NCBI GenBank assembly: GCA_963691815.1
Contig: OY829646.1
Span: forward strand, 22,456,694-22,520,693
Source of the DNA: Echiichthys vipera
Lineage: Eukaryota > Chordata > Actinopteri > Perciformes > Trachinidae
Reading direction: 5' to 3'
DNA length: 64,000 nucleotides
Each line of letters opens with the position of its first letter. Within the stretch, counting starts at the first letter, position 1. Below are positions 12,714 through 24,700 of this stretch, piece after piece. The position numbers and the translations under genes were made by a program. The notes under the pieces are model-generated. The model had not been told where the DNA came from. It was given only the letters and a program-made list of their open reading frames with translations, and searched no databases.

Positions 12714-12765
<52 letters not shown>
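12714..12765. repeat. (GT)n microsatellite
   Basis: About 52 bp of GT repeats lying 30 bp beyond the right end of the TTAA MITE. Confidence 0.97.
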
Positions 12766-12768
<3 letters not shown>

Positions 12769-14555
12769 AGTATGTTTATTTTTAAAAAGACATTATTGAA
12801 GCAATGTGGTAAAAAAAAAAAACATTTAGGTCCAGTGACCCATACAGAAATAATATTGCACAGGAAAAAAAGGAAAACAACAATTTCCACGATTAGCCTG
12901 CAGAAAACATTCAGATAGTCAGTAAACACTATGAATCCCCTTTATGTTTTGTCTTAATACATGTTATGATGTTAAATGTGGCTCAGACTTAAAGCTCTTG
13001 TACGACAGAGGTTGTGATCCTCTCTACAGAGATGAAAAAAGCACCAGAAAAGAGAGTTCAACTGATTAGCATTTTAAGAACACAAACCCAAAGACCATTG
13101 TGCTTCGGCAATAAATCTGTGACTATCCAACATGATTTACATACTCAATCCATAAAACCAGCCATTACAACAGGAACTAAACTGCCATATTTCCAAGAAT
13201 CGACAAGGATTGACACTCCAATTCTGGCCGGGTGTCAGAGGTTAATTGGTTGTTGTTGTTTATGAGTGTAAAACACCTGGCACAATGAGTGATTTGTGAC
13301 CCCAAATCCCTCTTTTCTCCTCGGATGATTTTTAAATGTTTCCCCACAGACACTTGAAGCTGTATCTACAACCACATGTATTACTAAAAACCAAAACGCT
13401 CTAACTCTAAATGAAAGTTGGATTAATTAATTCCTTCCTTGCGCAGATTTTCCATCTGCGTATTCTCATAAGGTCACAAGGATTTATAAAAGAATATACA
13501 CATTTATCACTTGGAAACATTATCTGAAGCAGCCACAGTTTATAAGCAGGAATGTGGGTTTGTTTCTTTTTTTATCTCATTTGACATGATTTCAAGTCAA
13601 CCCATCATAGTTTGGTCTGCAGAGCTCAGAGGACTTTGCTTTTGGCAGTACATTTAGAAAAGCCTCCACAGCCATGACAGTAACTTCACAAGCTGTTCTC
13701 CGGGGCTGTTAACACAAATTAATGTGTTTTTCATATATGTACATATCCCTGTTTATAACGTAAGCACTGTTTGTGTCTGCTGTGCCAGATGTGACATGGC
13801 TCGTATCTCATTTTCTAATTCAGAGACTGATTTGTCGTCTCTCTGTTTTTAGATGATCCATCTTTTTTCTGTGAGAGGGACAAGGAGGTTGTCAGACAAA
13901 CAGCTGCAGGAGAAAAGAGAGCGACTTGTTTGCATCGCAGCATCGTTGCTGTGACAGAGAGCAGATGTTCGCCGTGATTGCTTAGTGGTGTGTTTATTTT
14001 TCCGTCTAGTTGGGAGGTGAAACATCACTGTCATCCTCAGTATTCATCCTGTATAAAGACTCACTCTACTTACAAGCTCTATAGGTATTTAACTTTCACT
14101 TTTTCTGCTATGATATTCTACACTCTACACTGGTTTATGCCATGGTTGTGTTCAAGATCAAGATCTGTATTATATACTCAATGTTCTGCATACTGCCTAA
14201 TAAACTAACGATTACCAGCAGAATGTTTAGTATCCTCAATACGTCGGCTCTGTATTGCATGACTGTATTGATTATTATAGCGAGCTACCGTTGACTGAAA
14301 ATCTTTTATCTCAAATGTAAATCAAAACGACCTCTTACGCAAAGTTTGGTCCTAGAGACACCTGCTGTAGTGGGAATTAATTAACACAAGCCATTTTCAC
14401 ATATGAACCCCGGACTACTATGTCAAGAGAGTCAGGTCTTATCAAACTTCCCAGAAGAGGGTTTGTACTCCGTTGAAGCAATTCTTACCTTTCTGGCATT
14501 TTTACACTTCAGTAGAGCAATCTTAAAATGTTCCTAATAAGCGTATGGTACACTA
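12766..14555. other. Intergenic, no gene seen
   Basis: AT-rich sequence; no supported gene, RNA gene or clear repeat. Confidence 0.55.
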
Positions 14556-14829
14556 GGGCGCACTCACACTGTCGTTCTGTACCGGGCCAAAACCGTTTTT
14601 TCAGCTAAAGCCTAGTACGTTTAGCAGTGTGAGTGCACCTGTTCCGCGCATAACAGCCGACAGCTTGAAAGAGGTGGGCTTTAGCGGAGCCGTTTGCACA
14701 TGTACGAGCACGAGCATGCGCACGTGTATGAGCACGAGCACGAGCCCTACGGCGGTAGCGGTATGTGCGCCTGTTCAGACATAGAAAATAGAAGGACGGA
14801 CCATGCGCGGACATTTAACAACAACAACA

Positions 14830-15052
14830 ATGGCGGTGAAAGGTTCACGTTGGTGTGATGCGGAGGTGGAGTGTTTACTGCAGATTTGGTCGGATGAAAA
14901 TATTCAAAAACAGTCGACAAGACGCACAAAAACTCTGAGGTCTGTGGAAAGATTTGTAAACAAAGCCACAAACACACAATCAATGCGTGTGACGTGTTAC
15001 GGCATGATGAGGTATGGACAGCAAGAAGCATTGGCCGAGGCCCAGGCAGTGT
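14830..15052 (+). pseudogene. Myb/SANT-like DNA-binding domain relic, left arm
   Basis: About 74 codons from ATG at 14830. The segment RWCDAEVECLLQIWSDENIQ matches the first helix pattern of Myb/SANT-like domains in the Myb-like accessory proteins of PIF/Harbinger transposons (W-x-D-x-E-x-x-x-L-L-x-I-W-x-D-E). The second and third helices are not preserved as a convincing domain. It is probably not functional alone. Confidence 0.6.
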
Positions 15053-15209
15053 GAGTACAAACGGGGCTGGGTGCGGAAGGACAGTGGGTGCGGAAGGACA
15101 GTGTGAGTACGCCGCGCACTCACACTGTCCTTCCGCAACGCCCCAGGCTTTAGGGTACTTGTCCCCCCCCCTTCCTCCCTCTGCCCCCGCGCCCCAGGCC
15201 CGTTTGTAC

Positions 15210-15401
15210 TCACACTGCCTGGGCCTCGCGCAAATGCTTCTTGCCTGTCCATACGTCATCACGTCGTACCGCGTCACACGTCACACGCCACACGCATTGA
15301 TTGACGTCATTGATTGACGTCATCGCGATGCGTCTTGTCCGACTGTTTTTAAAATGTTCATCCGCCCAAATCTGCCATTGTTGTTGTTGTGAAATGTCCA
15401 C
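15210..15401 (-). pseudogene. Myb/SANT-like DNA-binding domain relic, right arm
   Basis: Inverted counterpart of the left-arm domain: QWQIWADEHFKNSRTRR, then WRVTCDAV and HLREAQAV, against LLQIWSDENIQ, STRR, MRVTCYGM and ALAEAQAV in the left arm. The start and first tryptophan region are lost, so it is more decayed than the left copy. Confidence 0.55.
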
Positions 15402-15677
15402 GCATGGTCCGTCCTTCTATTTTCTATGTCCGAACAGGCGCACAAAAATGACGTCAGAACCGCCATAGGCGTCGTGCTCGTACTCGTACACGTGTGCACG
15501 CTCATGCTCGTACATGTGCAAACGCGCTCTACAAAAGCCCACCTCTCTTAGACTGCCCTGGACGGCCAGCTGGCCGCAGTTATGCGCGGAGCATTGCACT
15601 CACACTGGTCAAACGAGCGAGGCTTTTCCCGAAAAACCTGTTATGGGCGGGTGCGGAAGGACAGTGTGAGTGCGCCC

Positions 15678-16545
15678 TAAAATGTCAAAGAAATCCACTC
15701 CATTCTCATATATTTCTGATAAAAGTCTGGCCAATCATTTTATTCTGTCCAAACAAAATTATTTGCTGAGCTTCCTGCCTGTCATCCGTCGCTCCGTTAC
15801 ACTTCCGCTGCTCATGCTGACTTCCAGTGCCATGGGAAGTCCGATGTTTCGGACCTCCAACTAGGCAAAGTGTGCAGGAATGCCTGTCAAAGTAAACCTC
15901 CTGCTAGCAAATTCGGGGTACACACACACACACACAGGCTTAATCCCTCTTGTGCCTACATGATCAACATGCAATTCAGCCTTTTATTGCCCCTATTATT
16001 ATATATTTTACTTGATTAAATGTTGGATGTGGTATGTATAATGGTTAAGTCCTCTTCTGTGTGGCCCTATGAGCCTATCATGCCGCCACAGCTGCAGAAT
16101 GGTTTAGGCTACAGATTCTGTAGAGAACAACATCAGACCTTATAGAGTAGAAGTGTATATCTGTTAAGATTGGTTTCATTTCTTATCAACAATACACACA
16201 AGTTTGTTGGCTCATATAGTGGTCATGCAATTGCTACAAATATTAGATTTTTAGCTAATTGATGAAAACATTTATAGTGAGTTCACACACTGAGGTCTGT
16301 ATTATTGCGCCTGCAGTTGAAATAATACAATCTCATATTTATACTAAGCAGCTGAACCCAGTATGTTGCTTATGTTCTACAACTCATGCAAAATGGCAAA
16401 AAAATCATTTTGGTTTTTTTTTTGGTCTCAGGCTCAAGCTGAACCTGTCTTGGTCTTGGCTTGGTCTGTCGTGATACTCTTTGGTCTTTTTAGTGTCTTG
16501 ATCTCGGTTTAGACAGTCTTGACTACAAGTCTAGTCTTCAGCGTA
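15678..16545. other. Intergenic, no gene seen
   Basis: A short (CA) run at 15919-15937; otherwise no feature I can support. Confidence 0.55.
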
Positions 16546-16640
16546 GCCAAGTTCTCCCACACCGCTCCTCTGCACCCTGCACTGGCTCCCAGTACCACTC
16601 GAAGTGGTACCAGTCACATTGCAGTTTACATCCAGACTGT
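16546..16640 (+). pseudogene. LINE C-terminal fragment
   Basis: The plus strand encodes TPLLCTLHWLPVPLE. The LHWLPV block is characteristic of the C-terminal part of many vertebrate non-LTR reverse transcriptases. It is only about 30 codons long. An imperfect palindrome, GTACCACTCGAAGTGGTAC, sits inside it. Confidence 0.45.
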
Positions 16641-16774
16641 CCAGACTTTCATAACATATGCAGTGAAGGGAGGAATTTGATAAAACGTATTAAGAGTATT
16701 TTTTATTGACCTTTAGGATTTAAAATGTCATCACTTCGCTTAATTTGTGTGAAATGTCGTCAAAATTAATTCTT

Positions 16775-16950
16775 GAGTTGGTCACAGTGACCTTGACCTT
16801 TGACCTCCAAAACGTAATCTGTTCATTCTTGAGTCCAAGTGGACATTTGCCACATTTGCACAAAATCCCTCAAAGTGTTCCTGAGATATTGTGTTCATTA
16901 GAATGAGACGCACAGACGGATGCACAACCTGAAAACCTGAAACATAAAAA
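16775..16950. repeat. Dispersed fish repeat (GTGACCTTGACCTTTGACC type)
   Basis: Contains GGTCACAGTGACCTTGACCT, then TTTGACCTCCAAAA, a CTTGAGTCCAAGTGGAC block and TGAGATATTGTGTTC, ending in CAGACGGATG. This ordered set recurs in teleost genomes as an interspersed repeat. It contains direct repeats of the nuclear-receptor half-site TGACCTT, which may be fortuitous. Confidence 0.6.
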
Positions 16951-17734
16951 CACTTAAACCTCAAATCCAAGAAAATAAATAAAAGAACAGTAAGTGCAGA
17001 GAAGGCTCTGAGGAGCTAAATGTATTGAAAAAATCAGTTATGAGGCTTGTAACTCAGACAGGATTTTAAAAAACAATGAATAAAACAAGAAGTATTATAG
17101 TTGTTTTGCTATGCTGATGATGTTTTGAGGAATATTAATACTTTATTAACTGTAGCCCTCGGATCACAGGGAGACGACTGACTGACTGCCTGAGCTGAAT
17201 CCCTCTGATGAATACAACCGGCTCTGTGGGGAACCAATCTCCTCCTCACAAGGTTTCCCGTCCTGCTGCTTTATTTTTGTTACATAACAGGAGTTTCACT
17301 TCACCTGATCTGTCAGCATCTTCTCTCAGGAGACAGCAGAGCAAAGGGGTGAGTCTCCATTCGACAACGATGTGAAAACAAAAACACTCACAGAGTCAAA
17401 GAGTCTACATCTCATTTATCTCAGCCATGAATGTTGCTACTGTTGAGATTTTGCATGAGGTAATCATCAATATGGCGGTCGGCTCCCCCCAAGTTTGAAG
17501 CAGGCAGGAGCACCGACACAGACGCAATAATCAAACAACCAATAGCAATTTAATTATGCGCTATATCTAGAAAGTTGTCACTGCTTTACCTTGCTGTCTT
17601 ACAGTTCTTTCGGAATGGGGAACCAAAGCCGTTAATCCAGCTATGCTAGCTTCAAAGCCACCAGCCTCCTCCCACAAAAACAGTAATTTTACCTCAGAAC
17701 ACGGGAGTTTCTATTGGTTAGTTGGTGTTATTAG
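16951..17734. other. Intergenic; partial dispersed repeat
   Basis: No gene seen. About 17470-17515 (ATGGCGGTCGGCTCCCCCCA and a GAAGCAGGCAGGAGCA block) is a fragment of the same repeat found inverted at 18610-18870. Confidence 0.5.
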
Positions 17735-18415
17735 CTGAGCACAGAAGTAGTGCACTATACTGTATACTGTAGTGTGCACGCCATTTTGTAGTGGTGATCG
17801 AATTCTCTGTGGTCAATTTCATTCACTATATAGTCTACCATAAAATACCCACAAGGCATGAGTAATTGGAGCGTACATACGATGTACACAACATTGCATA
17901 CCACAATTTTTACCAGAGGAAAAGAAGAAGCAGAAGAGGTTCTAACGGTAGCCAGGTATCTGAGAGCTAACTGCAGTTACGAAAACTCGTTACTTGCGAG
18001 CTTACTACTGTTACTCGCTCATGGAATAAATTAACTGCGGGCCATTAAAGCTCGCAACCAGGACACACAACCACTGTTAACAAAACCACACTTTAACACC
18101 ATTGAAATGTCAACAATTTATTTGGGATTTAACATCGAAATTAACATCCACATCAATATAACCTTTGATTGCCTGGTTTGTATCATAAACAGACTGTAAA
18201 ATTAGTTTACAGCTCTCTTTGTTTACGTGATGCTGGACGCACCCGCTTCCGTCACATATACATCCGACGCATCCATTGACGCATAGATTTGTTCAAAAAT
18301 TCCAGTGTGATGTCTGAAATCTCGTTTGGTCATTCCCTATATGGTGCACTATTTAATAAGCACTATATAGGGAATAGGGAGTGAGCGAATGAGGTAAAGA
18401 TTTCGAACACAGCTA
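17735..18415. mobile_element. MITE-like repeat with CACTATATAGGG ends
   Basis: The left side carries AGTGCACTATACTGTATACT and CACTATATAGTCTACCAT. The right side carries TGCACTATTTAATAAGCACT and ATATAGGGAATAGGGAGTG. These inverted, low-complexity ends recur in fish genomes around short non-autonomous DNA elements. The exact boundaries are uncertain. Confidence 0.45.
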
Positions 18416-18609
18416 ATGTATGACGTGAATCTGAACCCTTTGAGACACCAAACTCCTGCAATAACACAAACTAACCAACTGATCGAAGCAGCTGTAGAGT
18501 GGCGATTTGAACCCCTTCAGGGTGATTCAAGTCCTGCATCACCCTGTCGGGGTTCAATTTGCAATAATGAGCAGCTCGCTCTACATCATTCCTTGCATAG
18601 CACTTAAAC

Positions 18610-18870
18610 AGATATTGATCTTTTTCCTTTAGGTGGCTGCTGCCCTCGAGGGCATAGATGGATAGAACGGTTTCAGTTCAGCTGCCTGATGGCACGGCAA
18701 AGATGTGAAAATATAGTGTACTTAAACTGCTTTTTTTATTTTCTGGTGGCTAAAATACATTGAGCTGCAGCCTCAGCAGTACAGTGCTGTGTCTCTTCTT
18801 GTCTGCTTCTCCAAACTGGGGGCGTGCCGACCGCCATCGACTGCGGTAAATTCACTGACTGTGGAGAACT
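18610..18870 (-). repeat. Dispersed fish repeat (GGCGGTCGGCACGCC type)
   Basis: On the minus strand: GATGGCGGTCGGCACGCCCC, CAGTTTGGAGAAGCAGAC, then a GTATTTTAGCCACC-type block. I recognise this order from interspersed repeats in other teleosts. A shorter copy lies on the opposite strand near 17470. Confidence 0.5.
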
Positions 18871-19105
18871 ACATGATACAACCCCGCTTAAAAAAAAAAA
18901 AATCAAAACTATCAATTTAATATTTGGTTGCCCTTCTGTGTGAATGGATGCAGACTGACCTACTAACATTTCATCACCACACGAGTTCACAAGTTCACCA
19001 TCTGATTACTTCATCCACACAGATTGGACTGTAGTCGGACACAGAGTGCACTGAGGACAGATTACATCCCCGGGACACAATACGACCCAATCACTTGACT
19101 GAATC

Positions 19106-19269
<164 letters not shown>

Positions 19270-19727
19270 CATTTTCTTTTTACATAGACTCAATGTACAG
19301 AATTTTTTTTTTGCTTTCTCTTCCTGTTTTACATGTAAAGAATAAGGAAATCATCAGTTTGTGTTAATCTGTCTAATTTAATTGGGCGGTTGGTGACGCT
19401 GCAGCCAGACAAGGAAGAGAGATTATTAGTGAAATATGACTTTCTGATTTTCTCTGATCCAGTTTTCAACTGTAATCCACAAAACCACAACATCAGCAAC
19501 TCTGGAGATATTACACTTATAAATGAAAAAAGAGTTTTGTGTGGTAAGCGGTTGACCCAAAATAATACCTATCAGGACCGAACAAAGGACGCCGATCAAG
19601 TGGTAAAAGCAGATTAAAGAGTCATCTCTCCTTTGACCTGTGTTTTATGATCCCATCCAGTCTTAACAACAAGATCAGAGGTAAAAAAGAAATGTGCTGT
19701 TGTTAGAAGTAAAAAGTAATCTTCTGC

Positions 19728-20352
19728 TTAGTGGTGCGACACGATTAAAAAGAAGAATCAAATTAATTATAGGCTTTGTAATGGATTAATCCAGATTAAT
19801 TGCATATCAATATTTGACACAAGTAGCAACATTTTTCAATTTAAATGGATTTTGATGTATAACTTAATACATTCTAAAAAATAAAACAGTGCTTTATCGG
19901 TACATTCAAGAAAAGTGGAAACCTTACATTGCAAAAATATTAAGAATAATATCCTTGGAATAAAATAAACAGTTCAACATAGAGTGATTTTTCTCCATGG
20001 GAGGCAAATTCTTTCTTGCACAATTCTTACCCAACCCTGCTCTTGTCCCTGTTTCCACTTGGTCCTTTCTTAGAACTCAAATGTCGCCCACTGAACCCAG
20101 CAACAACTCATCATCTCGCTTCTCATCAGTTTAATTTCTCTGTGTTGTGTCCTGTGCGTCAGCATTACAGGCCAGGCGCAAACTTGTGCAATGAGCAACG
20201 TTCCGCACTGTGCAAGAATAAATTGCGATTAATCGCGTTATTTTTTTGTTGCGTTATTTTTTTGTTGCGTTATTTTTTTGTTGCGTTATTTTTTTGTTGC
20301 GTTATTTTTTCGGTAATTAATTAATCATAATTAACGCGTTAAAGTCCCAGCC
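19728..20352. repeat. Dispersed repeat with AACGCGTTAA motif
   Basis: Right end TAATTAACGCGTTAAAGTCC followed by CAGCCCTA; left part TGGTGCGACACGATTAAAAA and TAATGGATTAATCCAGATTA. These blocks belong to a common teleost interspersed repeat built around TTAATCGCGTTA-type sequence. The boundaries are approximate and no coding was seen. Confidence 0.5.
20235..20310. repeat. 16 bp tandem repeat, about 4.8 copies
   Basis: Near-perfect head-to-tail copies of GCGTTATTTTTTTGTT inside the surrounding dispersed repeat. The last copy diverges at its end. Confidence 0.92.
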
Positions 20353-20483
20353 CTACTTCTGCTACTATGCGTCTTTAAATCAAAACAACTAAAAACCGAG
20401 TTCACTGATGAATCATTGTTGGAAACATTTGGGATAACGCAAGTATACAAATTCACAAAATACAAAGGTGTAGCTGTTCTTAG

Positions 20484-20600
20484 GCCCAATCACATTTCTC
20501 ATTTTTACCTCAGTTTCCAACCCCTACCCCTGTAATTCCATTTCAAGGGGTAGGGGTTGAAAATTTACCCCTACGAAATGGGACACCCCTTCAGTCGCTA
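20484..20600. mobile_element. MITE terminus with GGGGTAGGGGTT inverted repeats
   Basis: GGCCCAATCACATTTCT is followed by AACCCCTACCCCTG, a spacer, then its complement AAGGGGTAGGGGTTGA and GAAATGGGACACCCC. The short hairpin and the GGGACACCC end resemble terminal parts of fish non-autonomous DNA elements. The other end was not located. Confidence 0.45.
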
Positions 20601-23320
20601 TCGCCACCCTTTTGCGCTTGTCTGCAGCAAAGGTAAGAAAACAAAGACGTCTTCAATGCCTGGGAGTGATGGTGGACTAGTTTGTTTCTTGAAGTTTGCC
20701 TAGCTACGCAACATGCTAACTAACACATGTTGGTCATTAGCTTCTTTGGATTCTATAATAATGAATACTATCTCATAGCCCTCTGTTTGGAGTGTGGGTC
20801 TGATTAATCTCTGTTTGGTAACATTTTAATACGGAAAAGTTACATATTATAAAGTATTGACAAAGTGTTTATATCAACTAATGGCACTATTTTTTCAACC
20901 GTTGTTCTTTTTTAACATAATGATATTGGCCTACATGATGACCTATTTCCTACCTTTATGATCGGGTTGTAACTTATTTTTGTAATTATTATGAGTTCCT
21001 AGTTAGTCTTATTGTTAGCACACAGAGACACACAAAGAGATGTATGTGACTCCTGAAGGGAACCTACTGCAGGCGTGATTGCTTCCATCTTACAGTAATA
21101 TCCAACATCTGGTTAGTTTTTTATCAGCAGGTGCCGGAGGTGAAGGCGAGCTGCAGAGATGCTGCATGGACGATGCATCTCCTTATTCACAGATGATGAG
21201 GAATCCTGGTTTCATCCAAATGCAAGGGTCAGCTCCATCTGCAGGCACTGCACTCATTCAAATCTACCAAACTAATGCCTGTATTACACAAAGTAAAGAA
21301 GCTGAGATATGACTGTGGTGTAAGACAGTCACAACTGTTATCTCACATTAACAGATGCGCAGAATATAATCACACTACTTCGTGTGCTATAATCCCTGGC
21401 AAGCACTCGGGTAGAGGCTCAATTCAGGGTCAAGCTGAATGATAACCATCATACATTAGCAAACATCAGGCTGTACAAGCCGACAGTATTTGAGCATTCC
21501 CATTACACAGCCTCCATATTTCTCACTGCTGTGTCAAACTCACCCTGAAAGCTAATAAAACGCATTTAAACTAGAATCTGTTCAAACCTGTACGCAGGCA
21601 GGATTGTTTTTTAATGTCTTTGTCGTGTGATTACAAGTTTATTAAGAACTTGTGTATAGAGAACGAAAGATGATTCCCTTTTATTACTTGATATATAACG
21701 TTTACCAGAGATCAGAAATTCAGATTGAGCTCAGATTGAGACGATGACAGATTTGGTGAAGTTAGCAGGAGATTATGTGGGACTACGTCTGTTTCTCAAA
21801 ATAAGGTGTTAACAAAGGGTACATATGCAAAATACATATATGGAAATGAGATTACTTGGATTATATTCACAGGAAGTATAAAACCTCTTACATGTGTCAC
21901 TTATAAATTGAAGAAAACACTAAATTGGGAGAGAAATTTTGGGTTGCTGGAGATAAAAAAAAAAGATCTGACAATGACTGATTTGACTGACTGACTCAAA
22001 AAATATTTTTTTTGTTGAAACAATTTAGAGATATTCCAAAAGAAAAGACACAATCTGGGCTGTTTGAATGCATTCAACATACAGTAAATGTCAGTGTGGC
22101 TGCATGAACACATGACACTTCTGATCTCTGACAAACACGAGTAATTGGAGGAAACAATCTCTTGTTTTTCTTCTAGCTAAATAATTATAAAGGCATTTTC
22201 TTTTGAAATTGCAAACACGGCTGGTTTTGGCTTCCATACATCTGAATCCTCCCCAATCCTCCTCAGCCAGAAACTAAAATATGAATCATATGAGTCCTAC
22301 ATTTCACGTAAGCTTACATTTCGTCACTTCTGAATGGTTTCAAAAGCATTTTAGTAATGGGTGGTTTTCTGTCAGAACACCAGACTTCAAACAAAATGCA
22401 GATTTCCATTTTCACAGTGTTAGTAGATGTTGAGACATTTCTGTTGCCCCAGGGAACACAACACTGAGACTTCATGTCATCTGTCAGTGCACATTTTTAT
22501 TCTTTTTTGTAAGAAAATTAACTCCTCAGTTACATTGTGATATTATAAACCGGAGACTTAAAATAAAAAAACTGCACATAGGGAAATGCAGCATTTACTT
22601 GAATTTACTGAAGCAAATATATGTTTCTTTTCTTAGCAGCTCATTAGTTGTGTAGCTCATGCAGTATAAACATTTTTGTGCCCACAGGCTGTCCTTTCAT
22701 ATGTGGATAAAACGCTTTTTTCACTGGACACAAAAGAGAGAAATTAATTGTTCAACAGTAAGTCGCCCATAAGCTGCATGATGGCAAAAAGACAAAAAGA
22801 TCTTCAACATCCTGGGATGAAACATATTGTAAAACACAACCGGCGCTTCAGGGTAAAACTCTTGCGATTTTCAACACAAACCATCTGTGACTGGCTGGAG
22901 GTTTCGACGACTGTTTATTCAACCTCCCTAAAATCCTCTGTGAAATCAGTCACGGATGAGTTCTGTTGATCAAGTGCTGAAAGTAATTTGCATTTTCATG
23001 CACTGCAAATTTGTATCATCAGACAATGTTGTTCTCGCCTGCAGGTTATCAAAAGCTTTGAATATAATGTAGCACACTGAAATAATAACAAAGATGATTT
23101 AAGGGTGAAGTGAAGGTTTGACCTTTTTTAACAAAAAAACCCCATCTGATACACTAGTGTGTTAGATATCAGCATTATTACTGTTGGATTTTAGCTCATC
23201 AGAGATATTAGCAACGTATATGGAACTGTAAATGTAACTCGATGCACTCAGTTAAAGCTGAAAAACAAATCTGTGGAGTCACATAGAAGAGATCTTACCA
23301 GACTTCTGCTGCTCATCCCT
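20601..23320. other. Intergenic, no gene seen
   Basis: AT-rich sequence downstream of cmtr2; no coding or RNA gene supported. Confidence 0.55.
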
Positions 23321-23545
23321 GCTAGAGGCTAGCAGCTACATTAGCTGTTAATAGCATAGGAGACTTGGATCTCTCACTAATGTGTCTGTGGTTGAGTTGC
23401 ATTGTGGGTAATGCAAGTAAAAATGCAAGTAGAAAAGACAAAATCTTTCGTTTTTCCGCTTTCATTTTGATCCTTTCTTTCAAACTGTCCACTGTGAGTC
23501 TGACAATGTTACAGCAGCACAAGTACTCTTTTAATATCAGCGCAC
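23321..23545. repeat. Dispersed repeat downstream of cmtr2
   Basis: Contains CTAGCAGCTACATTAGCTGT, AATAGCATAGGAGACTTGGA and GAGTTGCATTGTGGGTAATG, an ordered set I associate with a fish interspersed repeat. On the minus strand an ATTAAA (about 23529-23534) lies 130 nt past the cmtr2 stop and could act as a poly(A) signal. Confidence 0.4.
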
Positions 23546-23662
23546 AAAAATGATTCAGCGTAGTTAAAGAGTCGGCTGTGATTCAATGAAAACAAGCTGA
23601 CACATAATGACAGCTTATGAAGCGACAGCATGTACCCCAGAGTCACAGCTCACTAAACTGCA

Positions 23663-24700
23663 CTATGATTGCATGAGCAAATGCAGCTTCTGTTGGATGA
23701 TTTCAGAGTTCATGCTCCGCAGGAACTCAGTCAGTCCTCCTGTGAGCAGTTCCTCCATGGGAACAAACTGCAGCACCTGACTGTCACACCCAGGCGGCAG
23801 ATTTCTACCAGAGTCTCCCTCTCCTCTTAGCAACTGACCCATGCATTTATGGACGTCAGTGAGGACAGGAAGTATTTTTGCGGCTGTTTCAGGGCAGAAG
23901 CCAACACACACGAGCACTGTCCCGACCAAACCTGAGGGTGGCGGGCACCTGAATGTGACAGAGTGAAAACACGCGTGCAGGCAGAGCACAACAGCTGCGG
24001 TGATACGGGTGAGAGCAGAAGACACAGGGAGCAGCAGGGCATCCCCGGAGGTTAGGGTCTGCAGGGAAAACACAACACAACCTAAGAGCTGCTGCTGGTA
24101 CAGCGGCTCCCCATCGTGCAGTGTGATACCACCTCTGTGAGGAACTGAAGGCTCTGCAGAAAATGTTAAGACTAAATCCCCCAGTTGGCTTTCACAGGTA
24201 CCCCACACTGAGCGGCTGCCAAACACGAGACACTGTTTCTGCCTTTTATCCCCGACGCAAAGAGCTGCAACATTGGCAAAGATGGAGGCCGCGGAAACCA
24301 CGTGGCAAGAGTCACAGGGGGGTGTGTGAGTCCAGTCTGCTGCTCTGTCCATCAGGGCTTCATTCAAGTGGTTCAACAACCCTCCTTCACAGAACGGAGA
24401 GTTTCGGACTGCAGGCAGTACAGGCCCGATGATAACGTACCATGAATCCATGTGACACTTGGACAGGGGTCCTTCCAGCACGCAGCCAGTCCCGGCGGCC
24501 TCAGTGCAGTGTCTCTGTATCCAGGCGGCATGGCAACCCCTCTTGATGCGTTCCCTCCAGCACAGGGTCTGCAATTCCCTACGTTCGTTGAAGGAACCTG
24601 TTTGCTTCTTCTGTCCCAGAGGTCGGCCTGCTGAGACACTGCAGCAGGCGGGGCTCACCGTGTTACGAGAGATCCATCGGCTCCGTTGCAGGAAGGTCAC
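23663..24700 (-). CDS. cmtr2: cmtr2 coding exon 2 (C-terminal half)
   Basis: Encodes residues 418-762 and the stop. It follows a TGTGTAG acceptor and is read in phase 0 from VTFLQRSRW. Blocks aligning with vertebrate CMTR2 in order are FNERRELQTLCWRERIKRG, VLEGPLSKC, NSPFCEGGLLNHLNEAL, LHDGEPLYQQQLLGCVVFSL, the SGDALLLPV block with CLHACFHSVTFRCP, and VLQFVPMEELLTGGLTEFL near the C-terminus. This half is the second, catalytically degenerate methyltransferase-like domain of the family. The exon starts where mammalian CMTR2 continues without a break from FQLKHLSRNNW, which supports joining it to the upstream exon. Confidence 0.92.
   Translation of the reverse strand: MTFLQRSRWISRNTVSPACCSVSAGRPLGQKKQTGSFNERRELQTLCWRERIKRGCHAAWIQRHCTEAAGTGCVLEGPLSKCHMDSWYVIIGPVLPAVRNSPFCEGGLLNHLNEALMDRAADWTHTPPCDSCHVVSAASIFANVAALCVGDKRQKQCLVFGSRSVWGTCESQLGDLVLTFSAEPSVPHRGGITLHDGEPLYQQQLLGCVVFSLQTLTSGDALLLPVSSALTRITAAVVLCLHACFHSVTFRCPPPSGLVGTVLVCVGFCPETAAKILPVLTDVHKCMGQLLRGEGDSGRNLPPGCDSQVLQFVPMEELLTGGLTEFLRSMNSEIIQQKLHLLMQS

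Larger units (their letters stand above)
14556..15677. mobile_element. Palindromic DNA-transposon dimer with Myb/SANT relics
   Basis: The ends are perfect inverted repeats, GGGCGCACTCACACTGTC at the left and its complement at the right, flanked on both sides by TA. The same terminal sequence occurs again, facing itself, at the centre (about 15089-15137). The two arms (about 557 and 564 bp) are inverted copies: for example, TAGAAAATAGAAGGACGGAC at 14784 recurs inverted near 15400-15425. Each arm carries a decayed Myb/SANT-like domain. This fits two non-autonomous PIF/Harbinger-like units joined tail to tail, or one fold-back element. No transposase was seen. Confidence 0.75.

Noticed and set aside
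14605..15277. Long open frames of 69 and 176 codons on the minus strand
   Set aside because: They run through the palindromic transposon arms out of frame with the Myb/SANT relics and are Arg/Ala- or Pro-rich by base composition.
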